Assembly (NCBI GenBank): GCA_021812735.1 | Contig: JAKAMV010000057.1 | Span: 1 to 21,526 of the forward strand | DNA length: 21,526 nucleotides | Direction: 5' to 3' | Origin: Chloroflexota bacterium | GTDB taxonomy: Bacteria > Chloroflexota > Limnocylindria > Limnocylindrales > CSP1-4 | Shown: positions 7,025-15,910 of the stretch, one piece after another | How positions within the stretch are numbered: the stretch's first letter is position 1 | Layout: each line of letters starts with the position of its first letter | Notes under the pieces: generated by a model | Told to the model about the DNA's origin: nothing | What the model saw: the letters and a program-made list of their open reading frames with translations, nothing else | The model's database searches: none | Made by a program: the position numbers and the translations under genes

Positions 7025-8029
7025 CTACCCCATAAGCTCCGCGGGGAAGGCGGCCCCGGGGTCCGCGCCCGCGGGATCATGGCGGGCCGCCATCCGGGCC
7101 GGCACGAGCGACGCGGCAGCGATCCCGGCGACGACGAGTCCGAAGCCCGCGAGGTCGGCCGGCCCGAGCTGCTCGCCGAGGATCAGCGCGCCCGCCACCA
7201 GGCCGACGAGGGGCGTCGCGAGGAAGCCCATCGCGGAGCTCAAGGGGCCGAGCGAGCGCGTGATGGACTGGCTCGCCCAGTAGGCGAACGCCGTGGCGAG
7301 CGGTCCGCTGTAGAGCAGCGCGAAGACGGCGCCCGGCTGCCAGTCCACCTTCGCCCCGGGCTCGAACAGCAGTGCCGCCGCGCCCACCACGACCGTGGCG
7401 AGCAGCAGCATCCAGGGCTGGAGCTCGAGCGGCGTCGCGTGCCACGTGTGCCGTCGGATGTGGATGGTGACGCCGGCCCACATGACGCCATACGAGACGA
7501 GCGCAAGCGTGCCTGCCAGTTCAGCGGGGATGCCCCAGTCGATCACGGTGGGATTGACCAGGATGGCGACACCGGCGACGCCGAGCACGATGCCGAGGAC
7601 CTCGCTGCGGCGCGGCACCACCCGGAACAGCAGCCACATCAGAAGCGATACCCACAGCGGCATGGCGTAGGCGAGCACCGACGACCGGCCCGCGGGAACG
7701 GCCTGCAGGGCGAAGTTCATGATCAGAATGCTGACCGCCATCTGGACCAGCCCCACGGAGAGGACGATCGGGATGTCGGCGCGCGGGGGCCGGCGCAACT
7801 GCCGTCGCGGCGCGAGGATGGCGACCATCGTGAGCAGGCCCGTGACGAGCCGCAGCGCGCCGTAGGTGAGCGGCGGGAAGTACCGGAGCCCCTCCTTGAC
7901 CACCACCCAGTGGACGCCCCAGACGAGCGACAGGAGGGCCAGCAGCACGAGCGCGGCCGGCCGGCTGTGGACGGCGGGGACGGGGCGGCGCGGGGTCTTG
8001 GCGGCGGGCCGCGCGGCTGGGTCAGTCAC
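7025..8029 (-). CDS. EamA/DMT-superfamily permease
   Basis: A 334-residue drug/metabolite-transporter-family membrane protein with an Arg/Pro-rich cytoplasmic N-terminus (about 25 residues) and about ten hydrophobic segments. They are arranged as two EamA repeats: about 27-160, beginning LVLLALLSLVWGVHWVVVKEG, and about 170-315. The start of each repeat shows the typical WG...K pattern, and the second repeat ends with the familiar LGEQLGPADLAGFGLVVAG-like stretch. It probably exports or imports a small metabolite; the family is too broad to name the substrate. The start is a GTG at 8029 with no clear Shine-Dalgarno, so it could be leaderless or begin a few codons later. It converges with the catabolic operon and is not obviously part of it. 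Confidence 0.88.
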   Translation of the reverse strand: MTDPAARPAAKTPRRPVPAVHSRPAALVLLALLSLVWGVHWVVVKEGLRYFPPLTYGALRLVTGLLTMVAILAPRRQLRRPPRADIPIVLSVGLVQMAVSILIMNFALQAVPAGRSSVLAYAMPLWVSLLMWLLFRVVPRRSEVLGIVLGVAGVAILVNPTVIDWGIPAELAGTLALVSYGVMWAGVTIHIRRHTWHATPLELQPWMLLLATVVVGAAALLFEPGAKVDWQPGAVFALLYSGPLATAFAYWASQSITRSLGPLSSAMGFLATPLVGLVAGALILGEQLGPADLAGFGLVVAGIAAASLVPARMAARHDPAGADPGAAFPAELMG

Positions 8030-8105
8030 CCGGAGAGCGTACCGCGGATGACCGCAGCAATCGATTACCTCTAGGACGCGAGCACCGGCGGGCGTCTCCC
8101 CGGGG

Positions 8106-8513
8106 CTACCGGGCCCGGCCGGCGACCAGCCGCATGGCGCCCCGCCCCGCGGCGTAGCCCACGACCGTGGGAGCGCCGAAGAAGCCCGCGGCGACGACCG
8201 CCGAGAACCAGTCGAGCGGCACGGGGTTGCCGCCCATCTCGGAGAGCACCAGGATGGCCGTCATCCCAACCGCCATGCCGACCAGCGACACCAGGAGCCC
8301 GGTCCAGCCTCGGGTGGCGATGCCAGCGATCAGGCCCCCGAGGACCAGGACGAGCGGCGACACGAAGATCACGGTGGCCGCGCAGGAGCCGCTGAAGTCG
8401 GTGTGGCCCACGCAGCCGAGGTTGGCGCCGCCGAACACCGACGTCGGGCAGGCGACGGCCACGACCAGGAACGCGATGAGGTCACGGACCGGGCTGGGGA
8501 GCGGCATCTTCAT
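8106..8513 (-). CDS. Small hypothetical membrane protein (four predicted TM segments)
   Basis: A 135-residue protein I do not recognise. It has about four hydrophobic segments: 11-25, 43-66, 69-88 and 100-125. Between the first two is a non-membrane loop with cysteines C34 and C44 (GCVGHTDFSGSC) that could form an extracytoplasmic disulfide. The start is well supported: ATG at 8513 follows GGAGGT (8523-8528 on the complementary strand) by about 9 nt. A TATCCT that could act as a -10 box lies at 8537-8542. Reading direction is the same as the EamA permease 76 bp downstream, so the two may share a transcript. Coding signals (strong ribosome site, coherent hydrophobic pattern) support a real gene; function is unknown. 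Confidence 0.7.
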   Translation of the reverse strand: MKMPLPSPVRDLIAFLVVAVACPTSVFGGANLGCVGHTDFSGSCAATVIFVSPLVLVLGGLIAGIATRGWTGLLVSLVGMAVGMTAILVLSEMGGNPVPLDWFSAVVAAGFFGAPTVVGYAAGRGAMRLVAGRAR

Positions 8514-8831
8514 ACGGGGGACACCTCCATCGCGGCAGGATAGCGTCTCGACGGCGACGTGATCGGGCCGGCGCGGCTATTCCTCACCGCTCCTGGGAAT
8601 GCGACCCGGCCCGAGGCGTTCCGCCAGGCGCGAGCGCGTCCTCGGCGCAACCCCGCTCGGGACCGGTCAGCCGCGGTCGGGCTACCCCTGCCCGGTCCTC
8701 GCGCACTTCGCGCCGGGCTGCCAGCCCTGGCCCGGCGACCGCGACCGCGGCCGGTGGCGACCCCAACCGGCGAGGGGTGCGAAACTGGCGGCCGGCCTCC
8801 GCCCCCGCCCCGTCCCAGCCCGCAGGGAACC
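8514..8831. other. Divergent intergenic region upstream of the helicase gene
   Basis: This stretch separates the minus-strand small membrane protein from the start I prefer for the helicase. The helicase frame is open through it from 8559. The translation is a low-complexity Arg/Pro/Ala string with no domain, so I treat it as non-coding leader and promoter sequence. Besides a TATCCT element at 8537-8542 for the minus strand, I see no convincing promoter or repeat. Confidence 0.5.
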
Positions 8832-10463
8832 GTGTCCCGCAGCGTCCGTCTCCGACCCTGGCAGCATGCCGCCCTGGCGCGCTTCGCCGCCGCCGAGCAC
8901 CCCGACTTCCTGGCCGTCGCCACGCCCGGCGCCGGCAAGACGACGTTCGCGCTGGCGGCCCTCCGGACATCGCTCGCCAAGCGGCCGGGCCGGGTTGTCG
9001 TGGTGGCGCCGACCGCGCACCTCAAGGTCCAGTGGGCGAGTGCCGCCGCGGGGCTCGGCCTGCACCTGGACCCGGCCTGGTCGCCCGCCGACGGGCCGAT
9101 GCCGCCCGACATGCACGGCATCGTCACGAGCTACCAGCAGGTGGCGCTGGCCGCTGACGCGATCCGGGCGCAGGCCGCGGGCGCCCACGTCGTCCTCGAC
9201 GAGGTCCACCACGCGGGCGAGGAGCAGGCGTGGGGCGACGCGCTGCGGCACGCGTTCGCCACCACGCACCGGCGGATCTCGCTCTCGGGCACGCCGTTCC
9301 GCTCGGACACGCGGGCCATCCCGTTCGTGCGCTACGTGGCCGACGAGGCCGTCCCCGATTTCGAGTACGGCTACGGCGACGCCCTGCGCGACGGCCGCGT
9401 GGTGCGTCCGGTGTACTTCCCGCGGACCGGCGGCGAGATGGAGTGGAGCGCGCCCGACGGCGTCGTCCACCAGGCGACGTTCGACGACCCGCTCGCCAGC
9501 CAGCTGGCGAACCAGCGGCTGCGGACGGCGCTCTCGATCGAGGGCGACTGGCTGCCGTCGGTTCTGCGCGAGGCTGTCGCCCGGCTAGAGATGGTGCGGC
9601 GGCACCAATCGGACGCGGGCGGCCTCGTCATCGCCATGGACCAGGACCATGCCCGGGGGATCGCGCAGCTGCTGCGCCAGGAGATCGGCGCGCCGGCCAC
9701 GGTGGTCACCTCGGACGATCCGGACGCGTCCGAGAAGATCGCCGCGTTCGCCGTGGGCAGGGACCCCTGGCTGGTGGCCGTGCGGATGGTGAGCGAGGGC
9801 GTGGACATCCCGCGCCTGCGGGTGGGCGTCTACGCGACCACCGTGACCACGGACCTGTTCTTCCGCCAGGCCGTGGGCCGGTTCGTGCGCTGGGTGCCCG
9901 GCGTGCGCGACCAGCGCGCCTGGCTGTTCATCCCCGACGATCCCCGGCTCCGGATCCGGGCGGCGGAGATCGCGGAGCAGCGTCGGCACTCGCTGCGACG
10001 GACGGCTCGCCCCGGCGAGGAGGACGATCCGGAGGCGCAGCGCCGGGCCAAGGCGGCCGAGCTGGCGGCGGGCGAGCAGCTCTCGCTGTTCGCGGCCCTG
10101 TCCGCGGTGGCCGTGGGCGACGCGTCCACGGGCGAGGCGTGGAGCGAGCCGCTCCCGGGCGACTGGGAGTCGGGCGAGGACCCGACGATCGAGCTGGAGC
10201 TCGGGCCGCCCCCGCCCCTTGTCGCGCCGCCGGCCGGCCTGCCGATGGACGGGGCGACGCGCCGCGCCGTGAAGGACCGGCTTCGCCTGGCCAACGCCGA
10301 GGCGGCCAAGGACATCGCGCGCTGGTCGGGGCTGACGTACGCGGCGGTCAACCTGGAGCTGAACCGCAACGCCGGCATCCGTCGCGTGACCGAGGCCACC
10401 GAGGCCGAGCTGGTGGGGCGTCTCCAGGCGGCGCGCCGCTGGCAGTGGCGGCTGGGGAAGTAG
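8832..10463 (+). CDS. SF2 DEAD/DEAH-box helicase (COG1061-like) with C-terminal extension
   Basis: A 543-residue superfamily-2 helicase/ATPase. Motifs in order are the RPWQ entry motif (8-11), Walker A ATPGAGKTT (30-38), Walker B/DEAH as DEVH (123-126), motif III SGTP (152-155), GVDIPRLRVGV in the second RecA lobe, and the arginine-finger motif FRQAVGRFVRW. The roughly 100 C-terminal residues after the helicase core are first acidic and Pro-rich. They end in a helical segment (about 475-543) with VKDRLRLANAEAAKDIARWSG, possibly a DNA-binding domain. The start is placed at GTG 8832, just before the conserved RPWQ entry. The upstream open frame to 8559 is low-complexity and unlikely to be translated. 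No nuclease, methylase or other defence-type partner lies next to it, so a general repair or remodelling role is the default; this is uncertain. Confidence 0.88.
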   Translation: MSRSVRLRPWQHAALARFAAAEHPDFLAVATPGAGKTTFALAALRTSLAKRPGRVVVVAPTAHLKVQWASAAAGLGLHLDPAWSPADGPMPPDMHGIVTSYQQVALAADAIRAQAAGAHVVLDEVHHAGEEQAWGDALRHAFATTHRRISLSGTPFRSDTRAIPFVRYVADEAVPDFEYGYGDALRDGRVVRPVYFPRTGGEMEWSAPDGVVHQATFDDPLASQLANQRLRTALSIEGDWLPSVLREAVARLEMVRRHQSDAGGLVIAMDQDHARGIAQLLRQEIGAPATVVTSDDPDASEKIAAFAVGRDPWLVAVRMVSEGVDIPRLRVGVYATTVTTDLFFRQAVGRFVRWVPGVRDQRAWLFIPDDPRLRIRAAEIAEQRRHSLRRTARPGEEDDPEAQRRAKAAELAAGEQLSLFAALSAVAVGDASTGEAWSEPLPGDWESGEDPTIELELGPPPPLVAPPAGLPMDGATRRAVKDRLRLANAEAAKDIARWSGLTYAAVNLELNRNAGIRRVTEATEAELVGRLQAARRWQWRLGK

Positions 10464-10483
10464 CACCCCGCCCCGGGACATGA

Positions 10484-10513
10484 CGAGGCCCCCCCGTTGC
10501 CGGAGGGGCCTCG
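10484..10513. terminator. Bidirectional hairpin terminator
   Basis: A perfect 9-bp stem CGAGGCCCC / GGGGCCTCG (10484-10492 with 10505-10513) encloses a 12-nt loop. It lies 20 bp beyond the helicase stop and 27 bp beyond the stop of the oppositely oriented NCS1 permease. There is no clear T-tract, but strength and position between convergent genes fit a terminator serving both strands. Confidence 0.75.
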
Positions 10514-10540
10514 CTTCGCGTCAGGACGAACCGACAGGGG

Positions 10541-12106
<1,566 letters not shown>

Positions 12107-12599
12107 AGAGCCTCCCTCCGGGTGTGACCGATGCCTCGCACCTACGACGGGCGACACCCCGTGCCTCTTCCGACCCAGCGCCCCCCTGCCCGCGCCCTCC
12201 TCGCGAGCGGCACTGGGACCGGGCGCGCGGGACGCGCCCCGGGGTCAGGCGTCGGGCCCCCGAAGGCCGGCAGGGTGCGGATTCGCGTGGTTCGCCAGGC
12301 AGGGACCGGACGGGCGCCTCCGCTCGACGGAGCGTCGAGACGGATCGGAGGCTCGGCGGCCAGTGTCTGGTGCACCCTCACCCTCGCGCGATCGCGGACC
12401 GCGACGGCTGGACGTCGCAAGTCGGCCCTGTGACCCGGCCGAGCAGCCGGGGCTGGACCTTGGCACGGGATTGTGCGCTGCTGCTGCATGGATTTCTCGG
12501 CGTTCCCGCACGGCGCGTCTCGCGGCGCCGGGGCCGTGCGGCCGGGTGGCGGGACGGGTCCTCGCCGATGGCGCGCCAGACCCGTCCGCACCTCCCTGG
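12107..12599. other. Non-coding gap between preA-like and NCS1 permease genes
   Basis: No frame in this 493-bp stretch gives a recognisable protein; the open frames are Arg/Pro/Ala-rich shadows. It contains a terminator-like hairpin next to the PreA-like stop and a second hairpin at 12319-12344 (TCCGCTCGAC pairing with GTCGAG-A-CGGA, one bulge). A smaller GGGTGT/ACACCC inverted repeat lies at 12120-12125 and 12154-12159, just above the permease ribosome site. It presumably holds the permease promoter and a structured leader; I could not place a -35/-10 pair. Confidence 0.5.
12552..12587 (-). terminator. Hairpin terminator downstream of the PreA-like gene
   Basis: A perfect 9-bp stem GGACGGGTC / GACCCGTCC (12552-12560 with 12579-12587) has a loop that can itself fold (CGCC/GGCG). 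It starts 12 bp after the stop of the minus-strand PreA-like gene. It lacks a U-tract but is a plausible transcript end, which would make the permease a separate transcription unit. Confidence 0.55.
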
Positions 12600-13727
12600 C
12601 TAGGCGGACGCGGGCACGGGGGCGTAGCCCTCGGCCTCCTCCTCGTGCCCGCCGTGGTAGTCGCTGCCGCTCGGGCGCCGGATGTCGCCCTGGGCCACGA
12701 TCCGGTCGCGGCGCAGGCCGCGGAAGTCGTCGAGGCTGGTCCAGCCCCGGTCGGCGTGCCGATCGAGGAAGGCGGCCATGCCCTCGGTCAGGTCCCGGAT
12801 CACGTTGGGCCCGATCGCGTGGTCGAGCATCGCGGCCGTGGCCACCTGGACGGTCCCGCAGCCGAGCAGGAAGTAGTCCAGCGCCTGCGCCCAGCCGGAG
12901 ATGCCCCCGATGCCGGAGAACTCGCGGTCCGGGAAGGCTTTCGTCATCTCGGCCATCTTGGCCAGCGACAGCGGCAGGATGGCAGGCCCGCCCAGGCCGC
13001 CGGCGGAGACGTAGCCGTCAACGTTGATCTCGAACTCGAGCGAGTCGGGGTCCACCAGCGGCAGGGCCGGGAACGTGTTGGACGACACGATCGCGCTCGC
13101 GCCGCCGAGGAAGGTGGCCTCCGCCTCCTCGGCGATGTTCGCCGTGGCCGGGGTGAGCTTGACCCAGACCGGGACCTTCGCCACCTGCCGCACGGCCATG
13201 GTGGAGGTGGAGCACAGGACCGGGTCCTTGCCCACGTTGGAGCCCATGTCAACCCGGTCCATGTGCGGGCAGCTGAAGTTGAGCTCGATCGCGTCGGCGC
13301 CAGCCTCCTGGACGCCACGCGCCAGCGTCTGCCAGTGCTCGAACTCCTTGTCATCCCCGGAGCCGGCCATGATTGAGGCCACCAGCACGCGGTCCGGCCA
13401 GTTGCGCTTGAGCCGCTCGATGCGCGGCATCCACCAGTCGAGCGACTTGTCGCTGATCAGCTCCCAGTTCCACGACGCCATCAGCGCGGCTTCGGGGCGC
13501 TTGGCCATCGACGTCCGCCCGGTGGCCGGATCGGTCCGGAGGAACTTGGTCCGGGGCCCGGCGACGTTCACCACGGGGTGCAGGCCGATCGTCTTGGTGA
13601 CGACGCCACCCCAGCCGGCCTCAAAGGCCCGCTCGATGTTGCTCTCGGATTCCGTCGGGGGCGCCGAGGCAAGCAGGAATGGGTTGACGAAGGGAATCCC
13701 CGTGAAGCGCGTGGACAGATCGGCCAC
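12600..13727 (-). CDS. preA: PreA-like dihydropyrimidine dehydrogenase / DHOD-family flavoprotein lacking the ferredoxin domain
   Basis: A 375-residue FMN-dependent TIM-barrel oxidoreductase of the dihydroorotate/dihydropyrimidine dehydrogenase family. It is closest in pattern to E. coli PreA, which reduces uracil or thymine in the reductive pathway. Visible are the active-site stretch ELNFSCPH (148-155) with catalytic Cys C153, the barrel lysine in VWVKLTP (K190), SSNTF (226-229 region) and the FMN-phosphate loop GIGGISGW (282-289). E. coli PreA continues with a C-terminal domain of two 4Fe-4S clusters. Here the chain ends about 40 residues after the barrel in a charged tail with no cysteine. 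The start is GTG 13727, preceded by AGGAG (13736-13740) at 8 nt. No PreT partner is in the window. It could therefore use another electron donor or a different substrate. Confidence 0.85.
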   Translation of the reverse strand: MADLSTRFTGIPFVNPFLLASAPPTESESNIERAFEAGWGGVVTKTIGLHPVVNVAGPRTKFLRTDPATGRTSMAKRPEAALMASWNWELISDKSLDWWMPRIERLKRNWPDRVLVASIMAGSGDDKEFEHWQTLARGVQEAGADAIELNFSCPHMDRVDMGSNVGKDPVLCSTSTMAVRQVAKVPVWVKLTPATANIAEEAEATFLGGASAIVSSNTFPALPLVDPDSLEFEINVDGYVSAGGLGGPAILPLSLAKMAEMTKAFPDREFSGIGGISGWAQALDYFLLGCGTVQVATAAMLDHAIGPNVIRDLTEGMAAFLDRHADRGWTSLDDFRGLRRDRIVAQGDIRRPSGSDYHGGHEEEAEGYAPVPASA

Positions 13728-13749
13728 TGGGCTCGCTCCTGAACGTGCC

Positions 13750-13825
13750 GCCAGTCGGTCGCGGCAACGGAAGGCGAGATGGTGGTATGCCGACTGGCCT
13801 TGTGAGTAGGGCCAGTTGTCACAAC
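13750..13825. promoter_or_regulatory. Cluster of inverted repeats, candidate operator in a divergent promoter
   Basis: Three copies of the half-site GCCAGT/ACTGGC occur at 13750-13755 (+), 13793-13798 (inverted) and 13811-13816 (+). The first two belong to an 8-bp inverted repeat, CCAGTCGG/CCGACTGG (13751-13758 with 13790-13797). The last two form ACTGGCC-N10-GGCCAGT. Overlapping these are GTTGT-C-ACAAC (13815-13825) and TTGTGA/TCACAA arms (13800-13805, 13819-13824). The cluster lies between the divergent PreA-like and aldo/keto reductase genes and close to the PreA-like start, where a repressor or activator would bind. GTTGTCACAAC resembles GntR-type operators, which is only a suggestion. 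Confidence 0.45.
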
Positions 13826-13979
13826 GTGCCCTGTGTCGCGGAGTGCGAGCCGGCAAGCGCTCGCGGGCCGCTGGCTGCGGGTGCAGGTCCTCCCGGCCGG
13901 CGCCCCCGGCCGTCGCGCCCCGCTCGGTACACTCGGCTCGCAGGCCCGCCACGGGACCGCAACCAGGAGGGAGCGCGCC

Positions 13980-14963
13980 ATGGAGCACCGCAGGCTTGGC
14001 AAGACCGGCCGTGCCGTCTCGGTCGTGGGCTTCGGGGCGTGGGCCATCGGCGGCGACTGGGGGGCGGTGGAGGACGCGACCGCGCTCCGGGCGCTCCACG
14101 CGGCCGCCGACGCCGGCGTTGACCTGATCGACACGGCCGATGTCTACGGCGACGGGCGGAGCGAGCGGCTGATCGGCCGGTTCTTGCGCGAGCGACCGGG
14201 CGAGACGTTCTTCGTGGCCACCAAGATGGGCCGCCGCGTTCCGCAGCTGCCCGAGAGCTACAACCCGGACGCGTTCCGGGCCTGGAACGACCGCAGCCGC
14301 GAGAACCTGGGCGTGGACACGCTGGACCTGGTCCAGCTGCACTGCCCGCCGACGCAGGTCTACTACACGCCTGAGGTCTTCGCCGCCCTCGACGAGATGG
14401 CGGCGGAGGGGCGGATCCGCAACTACGGCTTGAGCGTGGAGAAGGTGGAGGAGGGCCTCAAGGCGCTGGAGTTCCCGGGCGTGGCCACGGTCCAGATCAT
14501 CTTCAACATGCTCCGCCAGCGGCCCGCCGAGCGGTTCCTGGGCGAGGCCGCCCGCCGCGACGTGGGCGTGCTCACCCGGGTGCCCCTCGCGTCCGGCCTG
14601 CTCACCGGCAGGCTCCGGCCCGACACCGTCTTCGAGGCGACAGACCATCGTGCCTACAACCGGCAGGGCGCCGTGTTCGACGTGGGCGAGACGTTCGCCG
14701 GCGTGGACTACACGACCGGCCTGGAGGTGGTCGAGGCGCTGCGCGAGCTGGTCCCGGACGGCGTCACGCTGGCCCAGGTCGCGCTGCGCTGGATCCTCAT
14801 GCACGAGGGTGTGACCGCGGCGATCCCGGGCGCCAAGTCGCCGGAGCAGGCCATCGCGAACGCCGCCGCCGCGGGCCTGGCGCCGCTGCCGCCGGAGACG
14901 ATGGCGCGGGTGGCGGAGCTCTATGACGCCAGGGTTCGCCCGCTGGTCCACCAGCGCTGGTAG
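13980..14963 (+). CDS. Aldo/keto reductase
   Basis: A 327-residue NADPH-dependent oxidoreductase of the aldo/keto reductase superfamily, a TIM barrel that reduces aldehydes or ketones or oxidises the alcohols. The catalytic tetrad is complete: D51 and Y56 in DTADVYG, K82 in FVATKMG and H121 in VQLHCPP. The C-terminal AIPGAKSPEQA stretch is the typical cofactor-phosphate-binding region. The start ATG at 13980 follows AGGAGG (13965-13970) with 9 nt spacing; the frame is open further upstream only as untranslated leader. It is divergent from the PreA-like gene, 252 bp away, and may respond to the same regulator (inference). The physiological substrate cannot be read from sequence. Confidence 0.92.
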   Translation: MEHRRLGKTGRAVSVVGFGAWAIGGDWGAVEDATALRALHAAADAGVDLIDTADVYGDGRSERLIGRFLRERPGETFFVATKMGRRVPQLPESYNPDAFRAWNDRSRENLGVDTLDLVQLHCPPTQVYYTPEVFAALDEMAAEGRIRNYGLSVEKVEEGLKALEFPGVATVQIIFNMLRQRPAERFLGEAARRDVGVLTRVPLASGLLTGRLRPDTVFEATDHRAYNRQGAVFDVGETFAGVDYTTGLEVVEALRELVPDGVTLAQVALRWILMHEGVTAAIPGAKSPEQAIANAAAAGLAPLPPETMARVAELYDARVRPLVHQRW

Positions 14964-14997
14964 GGCGCCGGCCAGACCTCGCCGGCCGCCCGGCGCC
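14964..14997. terminator. Candidate bidirectional terminator hairpin
   Basis: GGCGCCG (14964-14970) pairs perfectly with CGGCGCC (14991-14997), with an inner GGCC/GGCC pairing possible. It fills the whole gap between the stop codons of the converging aldo/keto reductase and septum-formation-like genes. Confidence 0.5.
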
Positions 14998-14998
14998 G

Positions 14999-15811
14999 CT
15001 AGCGGTGGCTGTTCCTCACCGACGAGGTCAGCTTGGACCCGTCCATCGTGACGGCCACGCAGGCCACGTCGCGCGTGCCGGCGTCCCAGGCCACCTGCGT
15101 GGGGATCACCGGCAGGATGTCCAGCTGCGACGAGGCGAAGTCGCTGCCGACGTAGGCCCTGAACAGGGGCGGGCACCGCTGGCCCGCCGTGCTCGCCAGC
15201 GCGGTCTCGCCCGGGTAGGTGGCGGCGTCGGCGGCCGCGTACGTCCCGACCACCTCGGCGTCGTGCGGGGCGTCGCACGCGACGGGCGTCGGCGTCTTGG
15301 CCACCAGGTCCGTGCCGGGGGTGAGGCCCGACAGGCACGTGCCCACCGCGTACGACACGCTGGCGCTGCCCATCGTCGTGAGCGCCGACCCCACCGCCGC
15401 CCATGCCACGCCGGCGGCCACCAGCACGGCGATCATGACCAGCGCCCGGACCGGGACCCGCAGGGGCGTGCGCGCGACGATCGCGTTCAGCGCCGTGGCG
15501 ACCGCACCCAGCGCGACCCCGACCAGGCCGCCGATGACGAGCGCCAGCGGCAGGACGATCAGGGCACGCGACCAGAGGGGCACCGGGGCCTCCAGCGGGA
15601 CGTCCCAGCCGTCGGCAATCGCCCGCAGCCCGGTCCACGCCCCGGTCACGCGCAGCAGGTGCGCCTGCCCGTCCGAGCCCGCGATCTCGTACACTCCGCC
15701 GCGGCCCGGCACCCGCTCGCCGTCCGCGACCACCCGGACGCCACCGATCGCGGTCCGCCGGACCAGGATCTGGGGCGCGTCGGAGTTGGGCAGGCGGTAG
15801 TCGAAGTCCAC
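14999..15811 (-). CDS. Membrane protein with extracytoplasmic septum-formation-like domain
   Basis: A 270-residue protein in three parts. Residues 1-78 are soluble and beta-rich (beginning DFDYRLPNSDAPQ). Two hydrophobic helices follow at about 82-110 and 122-146. Residues 155-270 are an exported domain with the spacing of the septum-formation family (PF13845-like): GTCLSG, VACDAPHDAEVVG, YPGETAL, QRCPP, VAWDAGTRDVAC. Its four cysteines (C159, C179, C213, C251) could make two disulfides. The start is GTG 15811, preceded by GAGAGG (15817-15822); an upstream open frame is low-complexity. Family members are found mostly in Actinomycetota and Chloroflexota. The N-terminal domain is unfamiliar to me. 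The division link is only by family name, and no cell-division gene is nearby. Confidence 0.75.
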   Translation of the reverse strand: MDFDYRLPNSDAPQILVRRTAIGGVRVVADGERVPGRGGVYEIAGSDGQAHLLRVTGAWTGLRAIADGWDVPLEAPVPLWSRALIVLPLALVIGGLVGVALGAVATALNAIVARTPLRVPVRALVMIAVLVAAGVAWAAVGSALTTMGSASVSYAVGTCLSGLTPGTDLVAKTPTPVACDAPHDAEVVGTYAAADAATYPGETALASTAGQRCPPLFRAYVGSDFASSQLDILPVIPTQVAWDAGTRDVACVAVTMDGSKLTSSVRNSHR

Positions 15812-15910
15812 GGGCGCCTCTCTGGGGCATTGGAATGCTGCCTCGGAGGATACGGCCGGTCCTCTCCCGGGCGCCTGCCGGGGGCAGGTGGGGCAGGGTA
15901 GAGTGGTCTG

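Noticed and set aside
8559..8831. N-terminal extension of the helicase to 8559
   Set aside because: The 91 residues are an Arg/Pro/Ala string without domain character; the conserved helicase entry motif begins right after GTG 8832.
12387..12396. Palindrome CGCGATCGCG, reminiscent of the cyanobacterial HIP1 octamer
   Set aside because: Only isolated copies of the octamer are seen (another near 18488), as expected by chance at this GC content.
12107..12599. A ferredoxin domain for the PreA-like protein hidden by a frameshift downstream of its stop
   Set aside because: No frame of the gap on the minus strand shows CxxCxxC-type cysteine spacing.
12600..15830. A 1076-codon open frame on the minus strand covering the PreA-like gene and the antisense of the aldo/keto reductase
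   Set aside because: Only the part below 13727 matches a protein family and has a ribosome site. The rest is Arg/Gly-rich antisense translation typical of high-GC DNA.
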